A DNA stretch of 64,000 nucleotides, from the NCBI RefSeq assembly GCF_027923555.1, contig NZ_AP025523.1, positions 2,794,484 to 2,858,483 on the forward strand, written 5' to 3'. Source of the stretch: Vulcanimicrobium alpinum. Its GTDB lineage: Bacteria > Vulcanimicrobiota > Vulcanimicrobiia > Vulcanimicrobiales > Vulcanimicrobiaceae. This document shows, in pieces, positions 8,838 through 16,149 of the stretch. The stretch's first letter is position 1. Every line of letters begins with the position of its first letter. The translations under genes and the position numbers were made by a program. Under the pieces are notes generated by a model. That model was not told the DNA's origin. It saw only the letters and a list, made by a program, of their open reading frames with translations, and did not search any database.

Positions 8838-9497
8838 TCAGCGGAAGCTCTGCACCACGCCGTTGGCGACGAGCGCCCAGCCGTCGACGAGGACGAACAG
8901 GAGCAGCTTGCAGGGCAGCGAGATCACGGGCGGGCTCAGCATCACCATCCCCAGGCCCATCAGAATCGCGGCGACGGCCAGGTCGATCGCGACGAACGGC
9001 AGATAGAGAGCGACCCCGATCGCGAACGCCGAGCGCAGTTCGCCGACGACGAACGCCGGGATTAGCACCGTGAGCGGCGTGCGCGCCAGCGGCTCGCCGG
9101 CCGGGCGATGTGCAACCCGCGCGAACACTGCGACGTCGCGCGCTTTCGTTTGACGCAGCATGAACGCGCGCAACGGAACCGCGGCGCGGTCGAGAAACGC
9201 CGACTGCGAAAGGCGCCCGCCCGCGTAGGGCCGGATCGCATCGCGCTGGATCGTCGCGAACGTCGGCGTCATGATGACGCACGTCAGCACGAGCGCGAGC
9301 CCGGTGAGCACCGTGTTCGGCGGCAGCGTTGCGGCGCCGATCGCCGAGCGCACCAGCGAGAGCACGACGATAATCCGCACGAACGACGTCGAGAGGACCA
9401 GTACGAACGGCGCGAGCGAGAGCAAGGTCAGCGCGGCGAGGACGTCGAGCGGAAGCGCGGAGTGGCCGCGGTTCGCGATCTGCAGCAGCGGTTCCAT
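8838..9497 (-). CDS. fliP: FliP, flagellar export gate protein
   Basis: A 219-residue inner-membrane protein of the flagellar type III export gate. The diagnostic FliP core is present: LLSLAPFVLVLSTSFVRIIV, LSLVRSAIG, PPNTVLTGLAL, then IPAFVVGELRSAFAIG and LGMVMLSPPVISLPCKLLLF near the C-terminus. The start at 9497 gives a protein without the cleaved signal peptide and periplasmic segment of enterobacterial FliP. A larger upstream extension is possible in frame but does not resemble FliP. It is the last flagellar gene before a non-flagellar block; fliQ resumes at the left edge. Confidence 0.92.
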   Translation of the reverse strand: MEPLLQIANRGHSALPLDVLAALTLLSLAPFVLVLSTSFVRIIVVLSLVRSAIGAATLPPNTVLTGLALVLTCVIMTPTFATIQRDAIRPYAGGRLSQSAFLDRAAVPLRAFMLRQTKARDVAVFARVAHRPAGEPLARTPLTVLIPAFVVGELRSAFAIGVALYLPFVAIDLAVAAILMGLGMVMLSPPVISLPCKLLLFVLVDGWALVANGVVQSFR

Positions 9498-9539
9498 GCA
9501 TCGATCCTGCGCCGCGCGCGCGTCCTCGGCGTGACCGCG

Positions 9540-9935
9540 ATGTTGCGGGAATGCGACGGAGAAGCACGCCGCAGGGAGGAGCCGACGCCGTACTTCGTCG
9601 TGATCCGAGAGCGCAGCGCGCGCTGGGACTGGTCGCTTCCGATGCACCGTCAGGTCGAGTGGGACGCGCACGCCGCGTTCATGGATACGCTCGAAGCCGA
9701 CGGTTTTCTGCTCGCCGGCGGCCCGCTCGGCGAGGAAGACCGCGCGGCGCGCGTCCTGCACGTCGTGAACGCGCCCGATCGCGACGCGGTCGAACGGCGA
9801 CTCGCCGACGATCCGTGGGAACCGTTGGGCCTGCTCCGCACTGAGAGCATCGAGCCGTGGACCGTACTCTTGGGCGGCTTTCGCGCGGACGCGCGGCTCT
9901 GGCGGCCGATCAGGGCTTCTCGATCAGTTCGGTGA
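9540..9935 (+). CDS. YCII-related protein
   Basis: A 131-residue plus-strand reading frame whose central part (YFVVIRERS, then VEWDAHAAFMDTLEADGFLLAGGPL) matches the YciI-like alpha-beta fold, including the characteristic H..F...L...G....GG spacing. Members are small dimeric proteins of mostly unknown enzymology. It stands alone on the opposite strand inside the flagellar operon, and its 3' end overlaps that of fliN by 26 bp. The start codon is uncertain; the ATG at 9540 lacks a clear ribosome binding site. Confidence 0.65.
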   Translation: MLRECDGEARRREEPTPYFVVIRERSARWDWSLPMHRQVEWDAHAAFMDTLEADGFLLAGGPLGEEDRAARVLHVVNAPDRDAVERRLADDPWEPLGLLRTESIEPWTVLLGGFRADARLWRPIRASRSVR

Positions 9936-10167
9936 CGCGCACGCCGAAGTTCTCGTCGATCGCGACGATTTCGCCGCGCGCGACGAGCCGGTCGTTGACG
10001 AGCAGGTCGACGGGACCGCCCGCAAGGCGATCGAGTTCGATCACCGTGCCCTTTCCGAGCTTGAGCAGATCGCGCACCTGCATCCTGCACGTGCCGAGCT
10101 GCGCCGTCACCTTCAGCGGGACGTGCATCAGCAGATCGAGGTTCTTCGCGTTGTCGGTCATCTGCAT
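9910..10167 (-). CDS. fliN: FliN, flagellar switch protein
   Basis: A short FliN (85 residues) consisting almost only of the SpoA domain: VPLKVTAQLGTCRMQVRDLL, then KGTVIELDRLAGGPVDLLVN and VAIDENFGVRVTEL. FliN forms the lower part of the cytoplasmic C-ring that binds CheY-P and the export ATPase complex. Two starts are possible: ATG at 10167, with a GGAG ten bases upstream, or ATG at 10161, which overlaps the fliM stop as ATGA. Both give essentially the same protein. Confidence 0.9.
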   Translation of the reverse strand: MQMTDNAKNLDLLMHVPLKVTAQLGTCRMQVRDLLKLGKGTVIELDRLAGGPVDLLVNDRLVARGEIVAIDENFGVRVTELIEKP

Positions 10168-10979
10168 GGCGGGAGAGCTCCGGTGGCGACGTCGTGGACG
10201 AAAAACGCGGCACGCGACGCAACGGCGCCCGCATCTCCCGAAGCGAGTCGGCGCCCCGCCACGTTCAGGGATGCCGGCGCGCCGACCTTGGTCGCGAGCG
10301 GCACGACGTCCCCGACGCGCAGCGCGGCTAGCCGCGACGCCTCGATTGTTCCTTCGGCAAAAACCGCGTCGAGGTCGAGCGCTACGGCGTCGAGGGCGGC
10401 GGCGGAGAGCGCCGCGCCTGCCGGCGCGTCGGGGATCGCGCGGACGATCCCGATGCCGAGCGTCAGACGGACCGGCGCGTGCACCCGCACGTCGAAGTAG
10501 GCGACGCAGGGCGGCACCTCGTGCGGCGAACGGGCGGGTCCGGTCGCGCTCCGTTGCGCGCACAGCGGGTCGAAGGAGGCCGCGCAGCGTGCCGCGATCC
10601 GCTCGAGCGCGAGCAGTTCGAGCGCGGAACAGGCGGCGTCCGGGAGTTCGGGGGCGCCGTCGGGCCCGCACGATTCGCCGAAGGCGCGCAGCACGAGCCG
10701 CCGGGCATCGAGCCGTGACAGCACCAGCACGACGTCGGTCCGCCGTCCGCGCGTGAGGAACAGCAGCGCGTCCCGCGCCAGCACGGACCACGCCTCGGCG
10801 CCGATCGCCGCGGGCTCACCGATCGCGACGTCGCACGACGCGCCGAGCAGCTCGCGCAGCGTGTCACCGATCCCGTTCGCGACGACGCATGCCGCGTCGA
10901 GCGGGATCGACGCGCGCGGAACGAAGCGCAACGCGCGCACGCCGCCGCGCGCCGGAGCGAACGTCGCGTCGGCGATCAT
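10158..10979 (-). CDS. fliM: FliM-like SpoA-domain C-ring protein
   Basis: A 273-residue protein in the fliM position, directly upstream of fliN. The C-terminal about 70 residues form a SpoA domain (IEASRLAALRVGDVVPLATK, then VAGRRLASGDAG). The N-terminal 190 residues are divergent and could correspond to the FliM middle domain; the conserved N-terminal CheY-binding peptide of FliM is not evident. Translation is coupled to the neighbours by ATGA-type overlaps. FliM links FliG to FliN in the motor switch. The call rests on the SpoA domain and position; overall similarity to FliM is weak. Confidence 0.65.
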   Translation of the reverse strand: MIADATFAPARGGVRALRFVPRASIPLDAACVVANGIGDTLRELLGASCDVAIGEPAAIGAEAWSVLARDALLFLTRGRRTDVVLVLSRLDARRLVLRAFGESCGPDGAPELPDAACSALELLALERIAARCAASFDPLCAQRSATGPARSPHEVPPCVAYFDVRVHAPVRLTLGIGIVRAIPDAPAGAALSAAALDAVALDLDAVFAEGTIEASRLAALRVGDVVPLATKVGAPASLNVAGRRLASGDAGAVASRAAFFVHDVATGALPPCR

Positions 10980-11701
10980 TTCAGCAGGTCCAGGGTCGTC
11001 TTGTCGACGTTAGCGCGCGTGCGCGCCGCCGCTCCGAGTGCTTGAAACTGACGATACGCTTCGTCGAGCCGTTCGATCCCCGCGTCGACGTCGATCGCTC
11101 CGGACTCGCGGCTGAACGGCGCCAGTCCCGGAAACGTCCCGTCGGCGGGCGTCCCGAGATGCGGCACGACGCCCGGCGGCGCGGCGACGTGCGTCGCGTC
11201 GACGCGCGGCGGATGCGTGCCGGCGGGGAAGCGCGCCAGCGCGATGCGGCCGATCGCGACGCGCTCGACGCTGCGCTCGCCGGTGCGCGGATCGATCGCG
11301 GCGCGCGTGTACGCGACGGTTCCGTCGGCGGCGATGCGGGTGTCCGCGGTGCGGCTGAGCGCGACATCCGCCGCCGGCAGGCGCAGCGGCACCGGGAGCG
11401 CGCCGCGCGCGTCGCCGCGCGGATAGCCCAGCACGTCGGCGCCGTCGCGCGTCCGCAGCACGCCGTCGTCGAAGCGCAGCGCGCCGTCGCGTTGGTACGC
11501 GCGCGCGCCGTCGGCGCCGCGCGTGACGAGCCACGCGCCGGGCGGGAGCGCGACGCTGAGCGGATCGCTCGACGGCTCGATCTGCGGTTCGGCGGCGACG
11601 TCGTCGTGGGCGGGAACCGCACCCGCCTGGTAGATTTCCCGCAGGTCCTGCGCGCGCGCGGCGATGCGATCGTACGCGTCGACCGCCGATGCTCCGTACA
11701 T
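10976..11701 (-). CDS. FlgG/FlgE-like rod or hook protein
   Basis: A 241-residue protein with the central motif of rod and hook subunits: GAWLVTRGADGARAYQRDGA followed by LRFDDGVLRTRDGADVLGYP, equivalent to the FTRDG..LD..G.LVT..G..V.G pattern of FlgF/FlgG/FlgE. A second block, IGRIALARFPAGTHPPR, corresponds to the IALA.F.NP.GL segment. The flanking heptad regions for coiled-coil packing are short, so the protein is much reduced. Its stop overlaps the fliM start by ATGA and its start overlaps the preceding gene, so it is part of the operon. Confidence 0.6.
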   Translation of the reverse strand: MYGASAVDAYDRIAARAQDLREIYQAGAVPAHDDVAAEPQIEPSSDPLSVALPPGAWLVTRGADGARAYQRDGALRFDDGVLRTRDGADVLGYPRGDARGALPVPLRLPAADVALSRTADTRIAADGTVAYTRAAIDPRTGERSVERVAIGRIALARFPAGTHPPRVDATHVAAPPGVVPHLGTPADGTFPGLAPFSRESGAIDVDAGIERLDEAYRQFQALGAAARTRANVDKTTLDLLK

Positions 11702-12225
11702 CACGCGGCCTCGCTTGCGATCCCGCGCCCGGCCAGCGCGAAGCGTGCGTGTGCGAGCGCGCGTTCCACCGTCTCGCGCAGCGCCGGCGCGCACACCGCG
11801 ACGACGCGCGTGCGCGCGCCGTCGCTGCGGATCAGCACGTGCACGCGGCCGGCATCGAGGCGAAGCGAGAACGCTGCGGGCGCGACGGCGGCAGCGGAGC
11901 GCCCCAGCGCCCGTTCGACGCGCCGCGCGAGCTCGCTGCGCGGGGCACGGCGGTCGCCGGCGAGCGGCGTCCTCGGTTCGCGCGCCGTCACACCGGCGAC
12001 GGAACGGCGCGGCCGGGCTTCACCTCGGCGCGCGCGCGGCGCTGCGGCGTCAAGGCGGTTCGGCGGCGACGGCGTGGCCGCGTGACGACGCGGCGATGCG
12101 GGCGCAGCGGCGCGCGCCGCCGGCTCGGCGACGTGCAGGGCGTGGTACCAGGCTTCGGAGAGTGCGCGCCGGTCGGTCCCGGCGAGCTGCGTCGCGAGGA
12201 CCGCGACGCTCGTGGTCTGTTGCAT
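11701..12225 (-). CDS. FliK-like C-terminal domain protein, tentative
   Basis: A 174-residue protein with an alanine/arginine/proline-rich middle of low complexity and an ordered C-terminal 60 residues reading FSLRLDAGRVHVLIRSDG, then VCAPALRETVERALAHAR and LAGRGI. This resembles the L.L.P..LG.V.V...DG pattern followed by a helix and final GI found at the C-terminus of FliK hook-length control proteins. Position in the operon and a disordered N-terminal part also fit FliK. The match is judged by eye and is weak. Its stop overlaps the hook-like gene start (TGATG). Confidence 0.4.
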   Translation of the reverse strand: MQQTTSVAVLATQLAGTDRRALSEAWYHALHVAEPAARAAAPASPRRHAATPSPPNRLDAAAPRARRGEARPRRSVAGVTAREPRTPLAGDRRAPRSELARRVERALGRSAAAVAPAAFSLRLDAGRVHVLIRSDGARTRVVAVCAPALRETVERALAHARFALAGRGIASEAA

Positions 12226-12274
12226 GCGGTCGATGCCTCCGCACCGACCGTAGCGCTCGCGCGTGAACGAACCG

Positions 12275-13939
12275 CTACGCGGATGTTGCCGAACGGCGCG
12301 CGACGCGCCGGCGGCCGTCGTCGAATTGCGCCCCCGGCGCCAGGTAGAGCGCGGCGTTGCCTAGATCGAACGTCGCGACGAAGTTGCGCAGCACGCCCAG
12401 ACCGACGTTGCCGGCATCGACGCGATCGGCGAACGCCCCTTCACGCGCGAGGACGACGTCGACGGTGCGATGATAGAGCGGGACGCCGCCGAGCTCGAGC
12501 TGATCGAGCGAACTGCGGTACGTCGCGTTCGCGCCGCCGATCCCGAAATTCGTCGACGCCCGCAGCGAGAGCGGGACGATCCCCGGATGCGCGTCGACGA
12601 ACGGCCGATAAAGCAGCATCTCCGAACTGCTGCCGGTATCGACGATGAACGGCGCGGTCAGTTGGTTGGCGCGGAAGGTCGCCTCGGCGAGTTCGCGATC
12701 GACGTCGAGGTCGACGCGCGTCCCGTGCGGTGCGAACGAACCCGGCCGGCCGAACCGCAATTGATGGTTCGCGAAGTCCATCTCGACGACGGCCGAGGCG
12801 AAAAACGGATACCCGAGGATTCCGTCGATGTGCAGGCCGCCGGTGCTGCGCGCGATGTCGAGCGACGAGACGACGACATCGTTCATCGCCGCGCCGTCGA
12901 GCTCGAGTTTCGGCAGCGTCGCGACCTGCAGGCCGCCGCTGCGCGTCGCCCCGCGCACTTCGAGCGCGCCCTGCGGCGCGATCCCCGCGGCCTTGAGCAC
13001 CGCGCTGTCGACCAAGATCGACTGCGCGCCGGTGTCGAGCAGGAAGAACCAGTCGCGGTTGGCGATGCGCACGGTGACGCCGACGTGGCCGTCGCGTTCG
13101 AGCAGCGGCACGGTGTGAATGCGATCGGTCGCGAGCAGGCGCGGTTCGAGCGGCGCGAACGTCGCCGGATCGACCGCTCCGTCGATCGTCACCGACGTCG
13201 TCTGCTGCACGGTGTCGAAGCGATGGTCGCCGTCGGTGAGCACGGAGCGGAACGGCACCTTGCGGCCCTCCACGTCGCGCCAGTCGCTGTAGTCGACGTA
13301 CGACGGGCCGTCGCCGTCGAGATACTCGAGGCGCAGCGGCAGGCCGGTTACCGGGTCGATCCACAGCGTCTCCGGCTCGCCGCCGACGGCCTTCACCTCG
13401 AGCCGCCACGCATGCGTCGCCCCGACGTTGCCCCAGCCGGCGAACCGCGTGAGTTCCGGATGCGCGACGATGCGGCCCGAGTCGACGAGATCTTCGGTGA
13501 GCGCGCGGCGATGGAGAAAGCCGCGCAGTTCGCGCACGTTGCCGTTCGAGTTGCGCACGAAGACGCGATCGCCGCGGCGCAGCGTCGTCTCGCGCCGCGG
13601 TCCCATCGTATCGTCTTCGCGCTCGTTGTCACCGGCACGCACCGTCCGGAACGTCCCGGTCAGCCCTTCGCCCGCGAGCGAACCTTCCGCGACGTACGTC
13701 TTCACGTCATCGGCGTGCGTCGCGCGGTCGTACGCCGCGAGGATCGTCGTGACCGGAACCGGGACCGTCGCCGGCGCGGGCCGCCCGGCGGCGGGCAGGG
13801 CGAACGCCAGCAGCGCGGCGAGTGCCGCGCTAGCGGTTCCGATACTGGTCGAACGAAGCGAGGACGTTATTGACGTAAGTTTGCGTTTCGGCGTAAGGCG
13901 GGACGTCACCGTACTTCTCCACCGCGCCGGGCCCGGCAT
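12275..13939 (-). CDS. secreted two-lobe aspartyl protease-like protein
   Basis: An exported protein of up to 554 residues. After a signal-like segment (alanine-rich, ending near residue 51) comes a region of about 200 residues resembling LolA-type sheets (TLWIDPVTGLPLRLEY), then two retropepsin-like lobes, each with a catalytic-type motif: FLLDTGAQS at 301-307 and FIVDTGSSS at 432-438. Retropepsins normally have one DTG per chain and dimerise; two in tandem suggest a self-contained active site. The ATG at 13939 overlaps the upstream transglycosylase gene by 110 bp; a GTG at 13909 is an alternative start. It ends with TAG. Nothing links it to flagella except position. Confidence 0.75.
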   Translation of the reverse strand: MPGPARWRSTVTSRLTPKRKLTSITSSLRSTSIGTASAALAALLAFALPAAGRPAPATVPVPVTTILAAYDRATHADDVKTYVAEGSLAGEGLTGTFRTVRAGDNEREDDTMGPRRETTLRRGDRVFVRNSNGNVRELRGFLHRRALTEDLVDSGRIVAHPELTRFAGWGNVGATHAWRLEVKAVGGEPETLWIDPVTGLPLRLEYLDGDGPSYVDYSDWRDVEGRKVPFRSVLTDGDHRFDTVQQTTSVTIDGAVDPATFAPLEPRLLATDRIHTVPLLERDGHVGVTVRIANRDWFFLLDTGAQSILVDSAVLKAAGIAPQGALEVRGATRSGGLQVATLPKLELDGAAMNDVVVSSLDIARSTGGLHIDGILGYPFFASAVVEMDFANHQLRFGRPGSFAPHGTRVDLDVDRELAEATFRANQLTAPFIVDTGSSSEMLLYRPFVDAHPGIVPLSLRASTNFGIGGANATYRSSLDQLELGGVPLYHRTVDVVLAREGAFADRVDAGNVGLGVLRNFVATFDLGNAALYLAPGAQFDDGRRRVARRSATSA

Positions 13940-14414
13940 TGTAGGCCGCGACCGCCAATCGTTCGTTTCCGCCGAAACGGTCGAGTAAACCGCGCAGATA
14001 GCGCGCTCCGCCGGCGACGTTCTGCACCGGATCGTACGCGTCGCGGACGCCCATCGCCGCCGCAGTCTCGGGCATCAACTGCATCAGCCCTTGGGCACCG
14101 ACCTTGGACGTTGCGTTTGCGTCGAAGGCAGACTCGTTCGCGATCACCGCCTTGAGCAGGGCCGGATCGACCTGCCAGGCGGACGCATTCTGCGCGACCA
14201 GCGCGTCGATCTGCGCGGGTGCGACCGGGGCGTTGGGACGCGCCGCTTCGGGCGCACTCGCAACGCCGGCCGGCTGCGGTGCGAGCGCGAAGGCAAGGAC
14301 GTTCGCGAACCGGCCGTTGGCCGCGGGAGCGGGGACGGGCGGCGCCGGCGGCACGCCGGTGATCTCGGCGATCCGGTTCTGGATCGCGCCGATCTCCGAG
14401 GAGACGTCCATCAT
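13830..14414 (-). CDS. lytic transglycosylase (SLT domain)
   Basis: A 194-residue soluble lytic transglycosylase-like protein. The catalytic glutamate lies in AVIANESAFDANATSKVGAQ, followed by GLMQLMPETA and the AYNAGPGAVEKYG block, the three hallmarks of the SLT fold. The N-terminal 80 residues are proline/alanine rich. No clear signal peptide is seen, so export may use the flagellar route. Its start overlaps the fliI stop (ATGA). In this position it probably opens peptidoglycan for rod assembly, the role of FlgJ in enterobacteria. Confidence 0.88.
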   Translation of the reverse strand: MMDVSSEIGAIQNRIAEITGVPPAPPVPAPAANGRFANVLAFALAPQPAGVASAPEAARPNAPVAPAQIDALVAQNASAWQVDPALLKAVIANESAFDANATSKVGAQGLMQLMPETAAAMGVRDAYDPVQNVAGGARYLRGLLDRFGGNERLAVAAYNAGPGAVEKYGDVPPYAETQTYVNNVLASFDQYRNR

Positions 14415-15658
14415 TCGAGTCTATCGGCGAGCCGGCAGAGCTCCGTGAGCGTCCGCAGCGGCGGCGACGGCTCGGCATCCTGGCGCAGGAACGCGTCGAT
14501 CGGGGGCTCGGCGGCGAGGGCGCGCGCGAGATGCGGATCGCCGGCGGCGGGGTCGAGCCCGAGCGATCGCGCCTCGCGCGAGTCGTCGAGCGCGGCGACC
14601 GCGGCGCGCAGGCGCATCGCCGCACGCAGGTGAGACGGCGCCGCGACGTCCGCGGCGGTGCGGCTCGCGCTCGCCGGCAGATCGATCGCCGGAAAGCGGC
14701 CGGCGCGCGCGAGGCGCTCGCTCAGAACCACGTGACCGTCGAGCTGCGCGCGCGCCGCTTCGGTGACCGGGTCGTGGGCGGCAGGGCCGTCGGAGAGGAC
14801 CGTCGCGACGAGGGTGATGCTGCCGGCCCGCGTCGGTCCGGCGACTTCGACCAGGCGCGCGAGCCCCGCGAGCGCGCTCGGCGGGACGCCGCCGCGGCCC
14901 GCGGGTTCACCGGCCGCGAGCGCGATCTCGCGCGCCGCCGAGGCGACACGGGCGAGCGAATCGACGACGAGCAGCACGTGCAGCCCGCGCGCGCGCAGCG
15001 CCGCCGCCTGCGCGAACGCGACCTCGGCGGCGCGCAGGCGCTCCGTCGCGGGACGATCGCCGGTCGCGCAGACGACGGCGGTCCGCGGCGTGAGCGTGCG
15101 GAGGCGGCCTTCCGCTTCGCGGCCGCGTTCGCCGATCAGGGCGAGCACGACGGCGTCCGCCGACGAACCGCGCACGATCGCGTCGAGCAGCGTCGATTTT
15201 CCCGCGCCCGGCGCGCCGAAGAGTCCGATGCGTGCGCCGCGCGCGAGCGGCAGCGGTCCGTCGATCGCGCGCACGCCCGTCCAGAAGATGCCGTGCCCCG
15301 CGGCGCGTTCGGCGGCCGTCGGCGCGACCGGGATCGCGCGGCGAAGCGCGCCGCGAATCGGTGCGCCGCCGTCGAGCGGGAGCCCGCGCGCGTCGATCGC
15401 ACGGCCGAGCAGCGGCGTTCCCAGCGGCAGGCACAGGACCGCCGGATCGACGACGGCGAGATCGCCCGGCGCGACGCCGTCCAGCGAGCCGAACGGCGCC
15501 AACGTCGCGCAGCGCGGCGCCGCCGCGATCGCGCGCGCGTCGAGCGTTCCGCCTCGCGTGCGGATCCGCATCCCGTCGCCGACCGCGACGCCGCTCGCGT
15601 CGACTTCCACCAAACCGCCGCGGATCGCGGTGACCGCACCGGCTGCACGCCCGCTCAC
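14411..15658 (-). CDS. fliI: FliI, flagellar export ATPase
   Basis: A 415-residue F1-beta-like ATPase that energises flagellar type III export. Walker A is GAPGAGKST at residues 148-156, Walker B is in LHVLLVVDSLARVA, and GERGREAEG and a PTRAGSITLVATVLSDGPA block follow as in FliI/YscN. The start is taken as GTG at 15658, which overlaps the fliH stop (GTGA) and removes a long non-homologous extension. The length fits the family. Confidence 0.93.
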   Translation of the reverse strand: MSGRAAGAVTAIRGGLVEVDASGVAVGDGMRIRTRGGTLDARAIAAAPRCATLAPFGSLDGVAPGDLAVVDPAVLCLPLGTPLLGRAIDARGLPLDGGAPIRGALRRAIPVAPTAAERAAGHGIFWTGVRAIDGPLPLARGARIGLFGAPGAGKSTLLDAIVRGSSADAVVLALIGERGREAEGRLRTLTPRTAVVCATGDRPATERLRAAEVAFAQAAALRARGLHVLLVVDSLARVASAAREIALAAGEPAGRGGVPPSALAGLARLVEVAGPTRAGSITLVATVLSDGPAAHDPVTEAARAQLDGHVVLSERLARAGRFPAIDLPASASRTAADVAAPSHLRAAMRLRAAVAALDDSREARSLGLDPAAGDPHLARALAAEPPIDAFLRQDAEPSPPLRTLTELCRLADRLE

Positions 15659-16149
15659 GCGAACGCCTCGAGCACCGCGGCGAGCCGCACGCCAAAGCGC
15701 GCGTCGACGCTGCCGCAGGCCAGTTCGACGATCGCGTCGCCCGGGGCAAGTGCCGGATCGATCGCGATCTCCGCACCGTGCAGTCGCGACGCGTCGCTCG
15801 CGCAGACACGCACCCGCACGATCGGCACGTCGCCGACGATCCGCGCGACGAGCGCCTTCAGGTCGCACGGCGCAATCCGGAGTTCGCGGCCGAGCACGGA
15901 TGCGGCGATCTCGCGGAGCAGGCGCGCGAGGTGCGCATCGAACGCATCGGCGAGCCGCGCGCGGAACAGCCGCGCATCGCGCAGCACGTCGACAACGACA
16001 GCATCGTCCCCGCACCGGTCGCCGTCGCGCGCATCGGCGTCGCACACGACGGCCTCGCCGCTGACCGCGTCGGCGTCGCTCGCAGCCGCGTTCTGCGGCG
16101 CTGCGCCGCGCAACATCTCCGCAAGCGAGTTGAATTCAGCCGCGGGCAC
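15655..16149 (-). CDS. fliH: FliH-like export ATPase regulator
   Basis: A 164-residue protein between fliF and fliI. Its C-terminal half has the FliH/V-ATPase E-subunit pattern (LLREIAASVLGRELRI, a helical segment, then a beta-rich VRVCASDASRL and IDPALAPGDAIVEL). FliH holds FliI at the membrane export gate. The start is taken as GTG at 16149, overlapping the fliF stop by 14 bp; longer in-frame starts give an arginine/serine-rich extension read from fliF antisense composition. Low sequence conservation is normal for FliH. Confidence 0.75.
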   Translation of the reverse strand: MPAAEFNSLAEMLRGAAPQNAAASDADAVSGEAVVCDADARDGDRCGDDAVVVDVLRDARLFRARLADAFDAHLARLLREIAASVLGRELRIAPCDLKALVARIVGDVPIVRVRVCASDASRLHGAEIAIDPALAPGDAIVELACGSVDARFGVRLAAVLEAFA

